Shown here piece after piece: positions 16,077 to 23,934 of a DNA stretch of 32,877 nt (positions within the stretch are counted from its first letter, which is position 1; each line of letters opens with the position of its first letter). The translations under genes were made by a program, and so were the position numbers. Origin of the DNA: Pseudomonadota bacterium (GTDB lineage Bacteria > Desulfobacterota > Syntrophorhabdia > Syntrophorhabdales > Syntrophorhabdaceae); assembly GCA_026388275.1 (NCBI GenBank), contig JAPLKB010000002.1, forward strand, positions 1-32,877. The letters are read 5' to 3'. The notes under the pieces are model-generated. The model did not search any database, was not told the DNA's origin, and saw only the letters and a program-made list of their open reading frames with translations.

Positions 16077-16770
16077 TCATATTCTTTTTTCTAGGTGAAA
16101 TAACTACCCGTTTTGTATGCCCTTCACCCTCGCTTTTCGTGCTTACATTTCTATTGTTCTTAAAAAGTGTATGAACCACCCTTCTCTCGTAAGGATTAAG
16201 AGGATCTGTTTTTTGAATCCTGCCAGTCCTTTTAACTTTGTCTGCCAGTCTTTTTACCATTATTGTCAGACCTTTTTTCCGTTTTTCTCTGTAGCCGTTA
16301 ATATCTACGAGAAGTTTCAAACCCTGTTTATATCGCTTTGCAATAGCAAGTCTGAGGATATGCTGGAGAGCTTCAAGCGTTTCTCCGTCTTTCCCGATCA
16401 ATATATCTCCATGGTCACATTGTATAAGAAACATCAGTCTTTCAGGCGTATTTGTGACTTTTATATTAAAATTCAGATCGACAAATTTGCTCAACTCCTC
16501 TAAAAAAAACTTGCCATATTCCTCAATGGTGTCTGTCTCCGGCACGTTTGAATCAAGAGTATTTACTTTCAACATATCTATTTCAGGAGAGTCTATTTTT
16601 TTAATTCTTGCCGTAATTCTTACTTTTTTACTGCCGAGAAAACCAAGGATACCCTTTGTGTCTATTTCCTTAACATCTATTTCAAGGTCTCTTTCTTCGG
16701 CATTTAATTCAAGTGAAGCCTTTCTAATTGCATCTTCATAAGTTTTGCCTTCTACTTCTATAAAATCCAT
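16063..16770 (-). CDS. jag: Jag/KhpB RNA-binding protein
   Basis: The 235-residue protein has the three-domain plan of Jag (KhpB): Jag_N (MDFIEVEGKTYEDAIRKA... to about 55, with GILGFLGSKK), a KH-like domain (about 90-165, IQCDHGDILIGKDGETLEALQ) and an R3H domain (about 170-225, with NPYERRVVHTLFKNNRNVST). It binds RNA and is generally coupled to YidC in gene order. It sits nine bases after yidC, overlaps mnmE, and is of normal length. Confidence 0.95.
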   Translation of the reverse strand: MDFIEVEGKTYEDAIRKASLELNAEERDLEIDVKEIDTKGILGFLGSKKVRITARIKKIDSPEIDMLKVNTLDSNVPETDTIEEYGKFFLEELSKFVDLNFNIKVTNTPERLMFLIQCDHGDILIGKDGETLEALQHILRLAIAKRYKQGLKLLVDINGYREKRKKGLTIMVKRLADKVKRTGRIQKTDPLNPYERRVVHTLFKNNRNVSTKSEGEGHTKRVVISPRKKNMNGKR

Positions 16771-16779
16771 ATTGCCCCC

Positions 16780-18402
16780 TTAAGAGACTTTTTTATTAAT
16801 GTAGTATTGTTGTCCAATGGATATTACATTATTTACCAGCCAGTACAGAACAAGTCCCGCAGGAAATCCCCAGAAAAGGAATGTGAAAAGGATGGGCATA
16901 AAAAGCATCATCTTTTCCTGCATGGGGTCGGCAGTGGTTGGGGTCATTTTCTGCTGAATGACCTGAGTAACACCCATAATTAACGGTAAAATTCTTATTG
17001 GTAAGGAATATCCAAGGACAGTAAAAGAATATAAATCTTCAGGCGCAGAGAGATCATTAATCCACAGCATAAACGGAGTATGACGCAGTTCTATTGCGCT
17101 GGAAAGTGCTTTATACAGGGCAAAAAATACGGGAATCTGAATAACCATCGGGAGGCATCCTCCCATAGGATTTACGCCTTCTCTTTTGTAAATATCCATC
17201 ATCTCCTGGTTCAACTTTTGTTTGTCATTCTTATATTTCTCCCTCAATTGTTGAATCCGCGGCTGCAGCTTTTTCATATTATTCATTGACTTGAAGCTCT
17301 TTACGCTCAACGGATAAAAAATAATTTTGATTAGTATGGTCAGAAGGATAATATCTATTCCATAGTTGTGCGTTACTTTATTGCTATAGTTCATACCAAG
17401 AATCAGCGGTTTTGCGATAATATCAAACCAGCCGAAATCTATAATTTTTTCAGCTTTTACATTGAGGCTTTTCAATATATCGCTCTGTTTTGGACCAAAG
17501 TACAACTTTGCCGAAATATTTTCTTTATTCGATTGTAATCTCAGGATTGGGATACCTGTTTCAGTTTTAAGGATGGTAAGAGGTACACCGGAGTTGTCTT
17601 GAGGCATATAGATAAAAGCAAAAAAACCTTCATCAAGGCCTGCATATTTGAAATTTTTATCAATTTCAATGTTCTTCTCGATCTTTTCTATCTGCTCAAA
17701 TTTTTTACCATTAAAAACAAATGGTCCCTTAAATGTATAGCTTGATGTTTTTTTGCTGTTTATTGTTGCAAAATCAATGCGTATTGTATTTTTATCAATG
17801 TCCTGGACTTCAACATCCATGTCAATAGTGTACGTATCAGGATAGAATGTATATGTTTTTTTAATTTTTTTGCCGTCGCTGAATACACCGGTAAAAATAA
17901 TTTTCTCCGGCTTATCTTTTATTGTCACATTATCCCTGTCCGATTTAAAGCTGGTTTTGTCATTTATCGTTTCATTATTAACAATTCTGGAAATTGCGGG
18001 TAGATAGACATAGGGATTTACATCCTCGATCATCTCTTTGTCCTTGTCGTCTTTAACATTTTCCTTGTATTGTTTTAATTTTACGTTTTTTATACCTCCT
18101 CCAAGGTCCGTCAACGTAACCTTAAAAAAAGGAGTTTCAACAAATATATCTTTCGGGGGTTTTGCTTCTATTTCAGGTTTAGATGTAATGCCCTTTCCTT
18201 TTTGTTTTATTTCTCCCTTTTGCACTTCTTCTTTGGCTATAGTCTGTGTTTTATTTTTTTCCCCTTCCTTTGCCTGTTCTTTCTTTTGGGACTGCTCAGT
18301 TGGTTGTTGTGGTGGTTGTTGTGGTTTTGGAGCAAAGTAAGTCTGAAACAAAAAAATTATGACAACTGCCAGAACCAGGGCTATTATGGTACGCTTTTCC
18401 AT
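16780..18402 (-). CDS. yidC: Membrane protein insertase YidC
   Basis: At 540 residues this is the long Gram-negative form: an N-terminal anchor (TIIALVLAVVIIFLFQTYFA, about 4-23), a low-complexity P/Q/K/E linker (about 25-75), the large periplasmic beta domain (about 80-310), and the conserved insertase core with five membrane helices (about 330-535). The core contains the cytoplasmic coiled hairpin NNMKKLQPRIQQLREKYKND and GGCLPMVIQIPVFFALYKAL. It inserts and folds inner-membrane proteins with or without SecYEG. The KEGEKNKTQT-like linker is unusually charged. Confidence 0.97.
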   Translation of the reverse strand: MEKRTIIALVLAVVIIFLFQTYFAPKPQQPPQQPTEQSQKKEQAKEGEKNKTQTIAKEEVQKGEIKQKGKGITSKPEIEAKPPKDIFVETPFFKVTLTDLGGGIKNVKLKQYKENVKDDKDKEMIEDVNPYVYLPAISRIVNNETINDKTSFKSDRDNVTIKDKPEKIIFTGVFSDGKKIKKTYTFYPDTYTIDMDVEVQDIDKNTIRIDFATINSKKTSSYTFKGPFVFNGKKFEQIEKIEKNIEIDKNFKYAGLDEGFFAFIYMPQDNSGVPLTILKTETGIPILRLQSNKENISAKLYFGPKQSDILKSLNVKAEKIIDFGWFDIIAKPLILGMNYSNKVTHNYGIDIILLTILIKIIFYPLSVKSFKSMNNMKKLQPRIQQLREKYKNDKQKLNQEMMDIYKREGVNPMGGCLPMVIQIPVFFALYKALSSAIELRHTPFMLWINDLSAPEDLYSFTVLGYSLPIRILPLIMGVTQVIQQKMTPTTADPMQEKMMLFMPILFTFLFWGFPAGLVLYWLVNNVISIGQQYYINKKVS

Positions 18403-18414
18403 TCAATGCCTCCG

Positions 18415-18624
18415 CTATTTAACCGGATCATATCCACCGGGATACAAAGGGTTACACTTTAAAATTCTTTTTAATCCCAGCAGTACGCCTAAACCAAGAC
18501 CCTTTTTTTCTATCGCTTCTTTCATATAACACGAACAGGTAGGATAATACCGGCATTCAGTGGGGATCAGAGGGGATAGGAAAATACTGTATAGATTTAT
18601 TAACCGTATTACGTATTTTTTCAT
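18415..18624 (-). CDS. yidD: Membrane protein insertion efficiency factor YidD
   Basis: The 69-residue protein reads INLYSIFLSPLIPTECRYYPTCSCY, then LGLKRILKCNPLYPGGYDPV, both diagnostic of YidD (COG0759). The conserved cysteines are present. The start overlaps the rnpA stop by one base (TAATG), so translation is coupled. It assists YidC-dependent insertion at the inner membrane. Confidence 0.96.
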   Translation of the reverse strand: MKKYVIRLINLYSIFLSPLIPTECRYYPTCSCYMKEAIEKKGLGLGVLLGLKRILKCNPLYPGGYDPVK

Positions 18625-18959
18625 TATCGGGCATGTCCATTTAATAATTCTTGCAATTCTCTATTTACATCAATCCATGTCAACTTTTGGGGTGATTTCT
18701 TTACCTTGATAAGGTGGTTATGACAATCTTTAAAAAGTGACTTATTAAGCCTAAAATATTCCTTTATAAGCCTCCTCATCCGATTCCTGAAAACTGCCCC
18801 CCCTACCTTTTTCCTTATCGTTACCCCAATCTTTTTTATACTGTTTTTATTTCTATATAATAAAAGTATAAAATTGTGTGTTTCCGCACTCTTTACCCAT
18901 TTTATACCCCGAAAATCCTTTTTATTCAGTCGTTCTTTTTTTGTAAGACAGTATTCCAT
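18624..18959 (-). CDS. rnpA: Ribonuclease P protein component
   Basis: The 111-residue basic protein has the RnpA plan: LTKKERLNKKDFRGI at the start, then IGVTIRKKVGGAVFRNRMRRLIKEYFR, where the RNR motif contacts the RNase P RNA and leader sequence. It is the protein cofactor of tRNA 5' maturation. It lies 86 bp downstream of rpmH on the same strand, as in most bacteria. The N-terminal ATG is supported by family length. Confidence 0.96.
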   Translation of the reverse strand: MEYCLTKKERLNKKDFRGIKWVKSAETHNFILLLYRNKNSIKKIGVTIRKKVGGAVFRNRMRRLIKEYFRLNKSLFKDCHNHLIKVKKSPQKLTWIDVNRELQELLNGHAR

Positions 18960-19045
18960 TTACATCGGTTACCATGTGATATTTTTATGGGTTGATAATT
19001 ATGGTCTTAATTTATTGGTTACCCGCTATCTACCACACAAGGATA

Positions 19046-19180
19046 TTATACAGTCAGTTGTTTTCTTCCTTTGGCCCTTCTTCTTCTTAATACTTCTCTT
19101 CCTGAAGCTGTCCTCATTCTCACAAGAAAGCCATGCGTTCTTTTCATGCTCTTATTGTGAGGCTGGTATGTTCTTTTCAT
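19046..19180 (-). CDS. rpmH: Ribosomal protein bL34
   Basis: This 44-residue gene is easily missed because of its size. Reading the minus strand from ATG 19180 gives [20 protein letters not shown] then [20 protein letters not shown] and QLTV, the full bL34 pattern (KRTYQP, HGF, RMRT, GR.VL..RR.KGR). GAGGTGA lies four bases before the ATG. It leads rnpA-yidD-yidC-jag-mnmE. The two serine-containing insertions after KRTYQP (usual SKRKR) are a little unusual for the family. Confidence 0.95.
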   Translation of the reverse strand: MKRTYQPHNKSMKRTHGFLVRMRTASGREVLRRRRAKGRKQLTV

Positions 19181-19305
19181 GTTCTCACCTCAATTCCCTC
19201 TGAGTTATTACTTATCGAAACTATTACTTAAGCATAAAAAGTCTAAGAAAGTCAATAACCATAATACCTGTAGCTATCATCTGCACACATGCTTGTTTAG
19301 ATTTT

Positions 19306-19962
19306 TTAAATTCCGCAATGTCTTAATCTGGCTTCTTTTATTATCCTTGTTGATGCAAGCTTTGATATGACTGTTATATCTTCGAGAGGCAGATATCCTG
19401 TAATGGAAGGATCAAAAAGTATTTTCAAGGAAGGTGGAAATTCTTCATCACCTTCCCACAGAATAAATGTAATAGGTATTCTCGGAAGAGCATAGAGAGT
19501 AAAAGATGCATCGCCGTATTCCTCTTTTATTCCTCCTATAGCTTCACCGGTCTCAAGAAAAACATGCTTATCAGACCCGAAGGCTGTAATAAGAGGGCGG
19601 GACACCCTTTGTTCAAAAACATGTAAATATCCCGCTAATCCCGGTATATCCACATAGGATACTTTATCAAGACCGGACAATGAACCAGTGGCGGTATTAA
19701 TATAATGAAGGATAATAATCTTTGTTACAAGTGTAACATTTGCCCCTTTTGAGCTTTTGAATAAAAATTCAGGTATCTTAAGCGTAATTATTTCATCAAA
19801 ATAAGATACATCAACGCTGTACTGATCCTGTATTTTCTCATAGGTAACTCCTGCATTGACAAATCGGGCTTCGCAATCCGAATCTGAAAGGGTTTTGCAG
19901 GCAATCTCAAAGACCTTTTTATATATTTTTTGTTTTTTTAGATCCAGACTCCACCTCTGCAA
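19306..19962 (-). CDS. DUF3786 family protein
   Basis: The 218-residue protein shows the DUF3786 pattern as I recall it: VTKIIILHYINTATGSLSGL followed by VSYVDIPGLAGYLHVFEQRV, and near the end PRIPITFILWEGDEEFPPSL, KILFDPSITGYLPLEDI. The family occurs in anaerobes and is often found near corrinoid or Fe-S genes; its function is unknown. It begins 44 bp inside the end of rpe, so it is probably translated from the same mRNA; the only in-frame ATG is at 19962. The 125 bp up to rpmH show no gene and no secure promoter. Confidence 0.8.
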   Translation of the reverse strand: MQRWSLDLKKQKIYKKVFEIACKTLSDSDCEARFVNAGVTYEKIQDQYSVDVSYFDEIITLKIPEFLFKSSKGANVTLVTKIIILHYINTATGSLSGLDKVSYVDIPGLAGYLHVFEQRVSRPLITAFGSDKHVFLETGEAIGGIKEEYGDASFTLYALPRIPITFILWEGDEEFPPSLKILFDPSITGYLPLEDITVISKLASTRIIKEARLRHCGI

Positions 19963-20614
19963 TATTTTTCCTTATTTCATCTATTTTCTGCTTGTAGTTT
20001 TTGCTGTGGAATATCTCTGTGCCCATAACCAGTATATTTGCACCTGCTTCAACAACTTTTCTCGCATTTGAGGCCTTTAAGCCGCCGTCTACCTGGAGAT
20101 CGATTGCCTTCCCGGTTTTTTTTATCATCTCCCGCGCTCTTATAATTTTTTTATCCATAGACTGGATATAAGATTGCCCGCTGAATCCGGGATTTACTGT
20201 CATGATGAGCAAAAGATCTGCTTCAGGAAGGGCATATTCGATCATCTCAAGCGGTGTCGATGGATTCAAGGTTATGCCTGCCTTTGCACCACATGATTTA
20301 ATCACATCTATCGTTCTAAGGATATGAGGGTCAGTCTCAATATGAACTGTAACAATATCCGCACCGGCATCTATAAAAGCATTTACAAACTTCTCAGGGT
20401 TTTCGATCATCAGGTGTACATCAAGTGTTTTTTTTGTAATTTTCCTTATGACCTCAACAAACATAGGGCCAATTGTTATGTTCGGAACAAAATGGCCATC
20501 CATTACATCTATATGTATCAGGTCTGCTCCGGCTTTTTCGACTGATTTTATCTCCTTTTCAAGTGTTAAAAAATTGCATGAAAGGATGGAAGGGGCAATC
20601 TTGATTTTATTCAT
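19919..20614 (-). CDS. rpe: Ribulose-phosphate 3-epimerase
   Basis: The 231-residue TIM-barrel protein has MNKIKIAPSILSCNF, HIDVMDGHFVPNITIGP with its metal-binding His and Asp, VHLMIENPE, VNPGFSGQ and the phosphate site VDGGL near the C terminus. It interconverts ribulose-5-phosphate and xylulose-5-phosphate in the pentose phosphate pathway. It lies two bases after the PASTA gene and overlaps the DUF3786 gene. The C-terminal tail ESGSKKTKNI is about 10 residues longer than most and overlaps the next gene. Confidence 0.96.
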   Translation of the reverse strand: MNKIKIAPSILSCNFLTLEKEIKSVEKAGADLIHIDVMDGHFVPNITIGPMFVEVIRKITKKTLDVHLMIENPEKFVNAFIDAGADIVTVHIETDPHILRTIDVIKSCGAKAGITLNPSTPLEMIEYALPEADLLLIMTVNPGFSGQSYIQSMDKKIIRAREMIKKTGKAIDLQVDGGLKASNARKVVEAGANILVMGTEIFHSKNYKQKIDEIRKNIAEVESGSKKTKNI

Positions 20615-20615
20615 A

Positions 20616-21323
20616 TTATCCTCCGGTAATTACTTTGAATTCTATCTCATCATCTGTGTTAAATATGGTTTTTAAAGGAATAGATGCATTTATAGACGGT
20701 TTTAAACGCAAGCTATATCCGCTTTTCTCGTATGTTATTTTGTGTTTTATGCCTTTTCTATTTACTTCGTTCAAAAGCTCAGACAGTTCCAACTCTTTTA
20801 AATCCGGCATCATATAAAGTGTTTTTTGCTCTACGCCGACAAAAAGCGTTATTCCTTTCCCTTCAAGCATGTCTTCCCCAGCCTTTGGTATCTGGGCAAT
20901 TATTTTGTCGACTTTTTGGTTTGGTACATAAATTATTTTCTCAACTACCAAGTTTATTCCTTTCATCATCTCTGCAATATTGTCTATTGGTTGTCCTGTC
21001 AGTCCCGGAACCCGGACAAGTTCCGGCCCTTCAGATACAATTACAAGTACAACCCTTCCCTTTCTGGTAGATATATTTGCTTCAGGCTTCTGTACTGTAA
21101 TATGATTATAGGGAACATCATTTCTCCTTTCATATTTCACCACGGAAAGGGACAACCCCTTACTCTTAGCTAATTGCTTTGCATCGTCGACAGTTTTTCC
21201 CCGCACGTCCGGGCATATAACGATTCCTCCTGTTTTGAGCAGAATGCTTACCGTAAAATATCCTGACATTAAAAAAACTGCTATAACCACCCCTAAATAT
21301 AAGAAAACCTTTAGCCAATTCAT
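20616..21323 (-). CDS. PASTA-domain membrane-anchored protein
   Basis: The 235-residue protein has an N-terminal membrane anchor (VFLYLGVVIAVFLMSGYFTVSILL, about 6-30) and three PASTA repeats of about 65 residues in its periplasmic part. Each has the Px(V/L)xGxxxxxA pattern, for instance CPDVRGKTVDDAKQLAKSKG and VRVPGLTGQPIDNIAEMMKG. PASTA modules bind peptidoglycan fragments or act as scaffolds. No kinase or PBP domain is fused, so this is the short stand-alone form commonly next to rsmB/rpe in Desulfobacterota. ATGA overlap with rsmB. Confidence 0.9.
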   Translation of the reverse strand: MNWLKVFLYLGVVIAVFLMSGYFTVSILLKTGGIVICPDVRGKTVDDAKQLAKSKGLSLSVVKYERRNDVPYNHITVQKPEANISTRKGRVVLVIVSEGPELVRVPGLTGQPIDNIAEMMKGINLVVEKIIYVPNQKVDKIIAQIPKAGEDMLEGKGITLFVGVEQKTLYMMPDLKELELSELLNEVNRKGIKHKITYEKSGYSLRLKPSINASIPLKTIFNTDDEIEFKVITGG

Positions 21324-22684
21324 ATCTTTTTAAGCCTTGCTATAAAAAATCCGTCCATTGCTGTTTCATGCGGTAAAGATAAATAATATTCCATATTTTT
21401 ATTAAACAGGAACGGTAAAGGATTTTCAAGTATAAATGATTCTTCTTTTTTGAACCTATTTATAACAGAGACAGTCTCTTCAGGTTCAAAAGAACAAACA
21501 CTGTAGACAAGATGGCCGCCTGTTTTCAGTTTTGTCCATAAAGATTTTAATAAGTTGAATTGATATTCACCGAATACGGCAATATCCTTTTCTTTTCTTC
21601 GCCATTTTATTTCAGGATGTTTCCTGATAATGCCAAAAGAAGAACATGGGGCATCAAGGAGGACTGCATCAAAAACTCCGTCCTTGAAGGGACTACAGGC
21701 AGCATCACCTTCTACACGATTTATCGTGGAGGTTATGAATTTTAACCGCTTCATTTCATTGTCCATTGCAACGATTGCCTTTAAATTAAGCTGTTCTTTC
21801 ATTTGTTCTGTTTTGGTTCCCTGCCCTGCACATGCATCCAATACAAGACCACCTTTTTCAGACTGGATTGATAAGCAGGCAAGTTGAGAGGCTTCATCCT
21901 GAATATGAATAAGGCCTTTTTTAAAAAGCTCATCTTTCAACACAAGGCTTAATCTGTCAACATACAGTGCTGATTCCAGGAAACGCCCCTTCCTGACTCC
22001 GATACCTTTATCTTCAAGGCAGCGCATTACTTCATCACACGAAATCTTGTTAAGGTTCACTCTTATGCCGAATTCAGGGGGCTCATTTAAGAGAGTAAGA
22101 AGCTTTATCGTTTCATGATGCCCGAACCTTTTAAGCCATCTGTTGACAAGCCATTCAGGAAAAGAATAAAGAACAGACAGATTTGAAATTTGAAATTTTG
22201 GATTTGAAATTTGGGATTGTTCTGCTTCCGGCGGGATTGAATCGTGTAAATTTCCGGTTTTATCTATGTCTGGAATAGGCCTGTGATTAACAGCCTCTGT
22301 TTCTCTGATAAAATTTCTCAGCACTGCGTTGACAAAGTTCCCGATATATACGCCATGCTCATCTTTTGCATAGCCCACCGATTCATTAACAATGTGATAT
22401 ACTCCTTTTTTCATAAATGAAATCTGATAAAAGCTGATCCACAGGAGATATTTTAGTTCATTTTTTACCGTTTTTCTTGCGTATCGGGAAAGTATCCAGT
22501 TAAGATAGCCCTTCCATCTCACCACTCCGGACACTATTTCGTAAATCAGGCCTTTTTGTGTCTCTGTAAGTTTATGCCTTGAAAATGAACGGTCTAAAGT
22601 CTCATCAAGGAAACTGCCGTCCTCTACTTTCTTAATTGCCTGAATACATATCGTTCTTAAAGTGCTACCGAAATTATTTTCTAT
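21320..22684 (-). CDS. rsmB: 16S rRNA m5C967 methyltransferase RsmB (probable AUA start)
   Basis: The C-terminal SAM-dependent domain carries DACAGQGTKTEQMK, the Cys of DAPCSSFGIIRKHPE and the catalytic Cys of VYSVCSFEPEE; the N terminus is a NusB-like RNA-binding domain. The first canonical start is GTG at 22534, but the frame upstream still codes for the NusB-like half: STLRTICIQAIKKVEDGSFL and LDRSFSRHKLTETQKGLIYE, typical of RsmB. No ATG, GTG or TTG lies there. The best-placed candidate is ATA 22684, nine bases after GGAGG (22698-22694), giving IENNFGSTL and a normal length of about 454 residues. It would overlap htpX by 11 bp. A non-canonical or GTG start remains unproven. It methylates C967 of 16S rRNA. 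Confidence 0.85.
   Translation of the reverse strand: MENNFGSTLRTICIQAIKKVEDGSFLDETLDRSFSRHKLTETQKGLIYEIVSGVVRWKGYLNWILSRYARKTVKNELKYLLWISFYQISFMKKGVYHIVNESVGYAKDEHGVYIGNFVNAVLRNFIRETEAVNHRPIPDIDKTGNLHDSIPPEAEQSQISNPKFQISNLSVLYSFPEWLVNRWLKRFGHHETIKLLTLLNEPPEFGIRVNLNKISCDEVMRCLEDKGIGVRKGRFLESALYVDRLSLVLKDELFKKGLIHIQDEASQLACLSIQSEKGGLVLDACAGQGTKTEQMKEQLNLKAIVAMDNEMKRLKFITSTINRVEGDAACSPFKDGVFDAVLLDAPCSSFGIIRKHPEIKWRRKEKDIAVFGEYQFNLLKSLWTKLKTGGHLVYSVCSFEPEETVSVINRFKKEESFILENPLPFLFNKNMEYYLSLPHETAMDGFFIARLKKI
22181..22218. repeat. A/T-rich repeat inserted in frame within rsmB
   Basis: The 38-bp stretch contains ATTTGAAATTTGAAATTTTG and GATTTGAAATTTGGGATT, that is, a repeated ATTTGAAATTT unit. It is translated as SQISNPKFQISNLS in rsmB, at a junction between the NusB-like and catalytic domains where the family has no conserved sequence. 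The motif looks like a common intergenic repeat and is foreign to the RsmB fold. Confidence 0.5.
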
Positions 22685-23525
22685 ATGCCATATCCTCCAA
22701 TCTCTTGATTCTTTCTTCTATTGGAGGATGGGTGCTGAAAAGTGAGAGCACCCCCTTTGCAGTAAAGGGGTTCATGATAAAGAGTGGAGCAGTAGAGGGG
22801 TTTGCATCGTTCATCGGACTGCGTATAATGCCTGCATGGAGTTTTTTTAAGGCATTCGATAAAAACAGCGGATTCCCTGTGAGCCTTGCTCCGCCGTCAT
22901 CAGCAAGATATTCCCTTGACCTTGAAATTGCAAGCTGAATAAGCATGGCAGCAAAAGCGGCTATTATTGAAAAAATGATCACACTTAATATATTGCCGCC
23001 GCCTTCATCATCACTATTCCCTCCGCTGAAAAATGCAGCAAAACGCGCCCAGTTGGCAATCATGGTAATCGCACCCGCCAGCGTTGCTGCAACTGTTTGT
23101 ATGAGTATATCCCTGTGCTTAATGTGGGATATCTCATGCGCAAGAACACCTTCAAGTTCATCCAGGCTTAATATCCGCATAATCCCTCGCGTAACAGCCA
23201 CTACACCTTTTGACGGGTCTCTGCCGGTTGCAAAAGCATTTGGACTCTCACTGTCTATAATATAAACCCTGGGCATGGGAATAGATGCTTTTTGGGAAAG
23301 ATTATAAATAATACTGTACAATTGGGGAAATTCGCTTTGGGATGCCTCTTTTGCACCGTACATGGAAAGGACAATCTTGTCGCAAAACCAGTAACTCACA
23401 AGGTTCATGACAAGGGCAATGAGAAACATGACTGAAGCGCCAGTGCTTCCTCCTATCATGCCTCCAAGGGCAACAAAAATTATTGTTAAAATAACCATCA
23501 GAAAGAAAGTCTTCATCTGGTTCAT
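22674..23525 (-). CDS. htpX: HtpX-type membrane M48 metalloprotease
   Basis: The 283-residue protein starts with two membrane segments (TFFLMVILTIIFVALGGMIGG, then GASVMFLIALVMNLVSYWF), has the zinc motif HEISHIKH with the third ligand in SREYLADDGGARL, and two more membrane segments after the active site (about 150-200). RDPSKGVVAVTRGI and FSTHPPIEERIKRLE are typical of HtpX. It degrades damaged inner-membrane proteins. GGAGG six bases before ATG 23525 fixes the start. It is the first gene of the htpX-rsmB-PASTA-rpe-DUF3786 run. Confidence 0.95.
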   Translation of the reverse strand: MNQMKTFFLMVILTIIFVALGGMIGGSTGASVMFLIALVMNLVSYWFCDKIVLSMYGAKEASQSEFPQLYSIIYNLSQKASIPMPRVYIIDSESPNAFATGRDPSKGVVAVTRGIMRILSLDELEGVLAHEISHIKHRDILIQTVAATLAGAITMIANWARFAAFFSGGNSDDEGGGNILSVIIFSIIAAFAAMLIQLAISRSREYLADDGGARLTGNPLFLSNALKKLHAGIIRSPMNDANPSTAPLFIMNPFTAKGVLSLFSTHPPIEERIKRLEDMAYRK

Positions 23526-23558
23526 ACAAAACCTCCAATTTTATTGTTTACTATGCAT

Positions 23559-23586
23559 AGTATAAACATTTTTAAAGTTTTATCAA
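23559..23586 (-). promoter_or_regulatory. Promoter of the htpX operon with a 14-bp palindrome
   Basis: TTGATA (23586-23581) and TATACT (23564-23559) are 16 bp apart on the minus strand, 34 bp before the htpX start. The -10 box overlaps the perfect palindrome TACTATGCATAGTA (23549-23562), a possible operator. Confidence 0.5.
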
Positions 23587-23657
23587 GATTGGTTATGAGC
23601 ATACGGGGCAATCATCTTATTCCAATTAACCTCTTATTGTCTATGTGAAATGAATCA

Positions 23658-23900
23658 CCCCGCCGCAAGCGGACGGGGTATCAAAAGCAAGAATATGGAA
23701 CCATTTCGAAGCAAGCTTCGGGGTATTGACCCGGCGGGGCAATAAAATCAAAGGGCTTTGCAGGGTTTACCTGCAACAGATTGAATGAACCTCCACGCAG
23801 GAAGCTGCGGCGTATCACTGGAAAGAGGCTCATACCCCCCTCACCCCGCCCTCTCCCCCGGAGGGGCGAGGGAAAGTAGTAATCCTGCAGCAAGCTGTAG
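23658..23900. repeat. Array of four REP-like hairpins between htpX and the ANTAR regulator gene
   Basis: The 409-bp gap holds four hairpins with a common core: CCGC-AA-GCGG inside CCCCG/CGGGG (23658-23678); CGAAG-CAAG-CTTCG (23707-23720); CGCAG-GAAG-CTGCG (23796-23809); CTGCAG-CAAG-CTGTAG (23885-23900). Most are followed by GGGTAT or GCGTAT. A separate GC-rich inverted repeat (CCCTC...GAGGG) lies at about 23836-23874. No credible gene is present in the gap; these are repeated extragenic elements. Confidence 0.6.
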
Positions 23901-23934
23901 AGAATCATTTGGATTGATAATTGGCACAAACGTT

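Noticed and set aside
23681-23929. 82-residue ORF with PSPLRGRGRGEGG
   Set aside because: It translates the GC-rich repeats and hairpins of the gap; the RGRGEGG stretch is a usual product of intergenic repeats, and there is no ribosome site.
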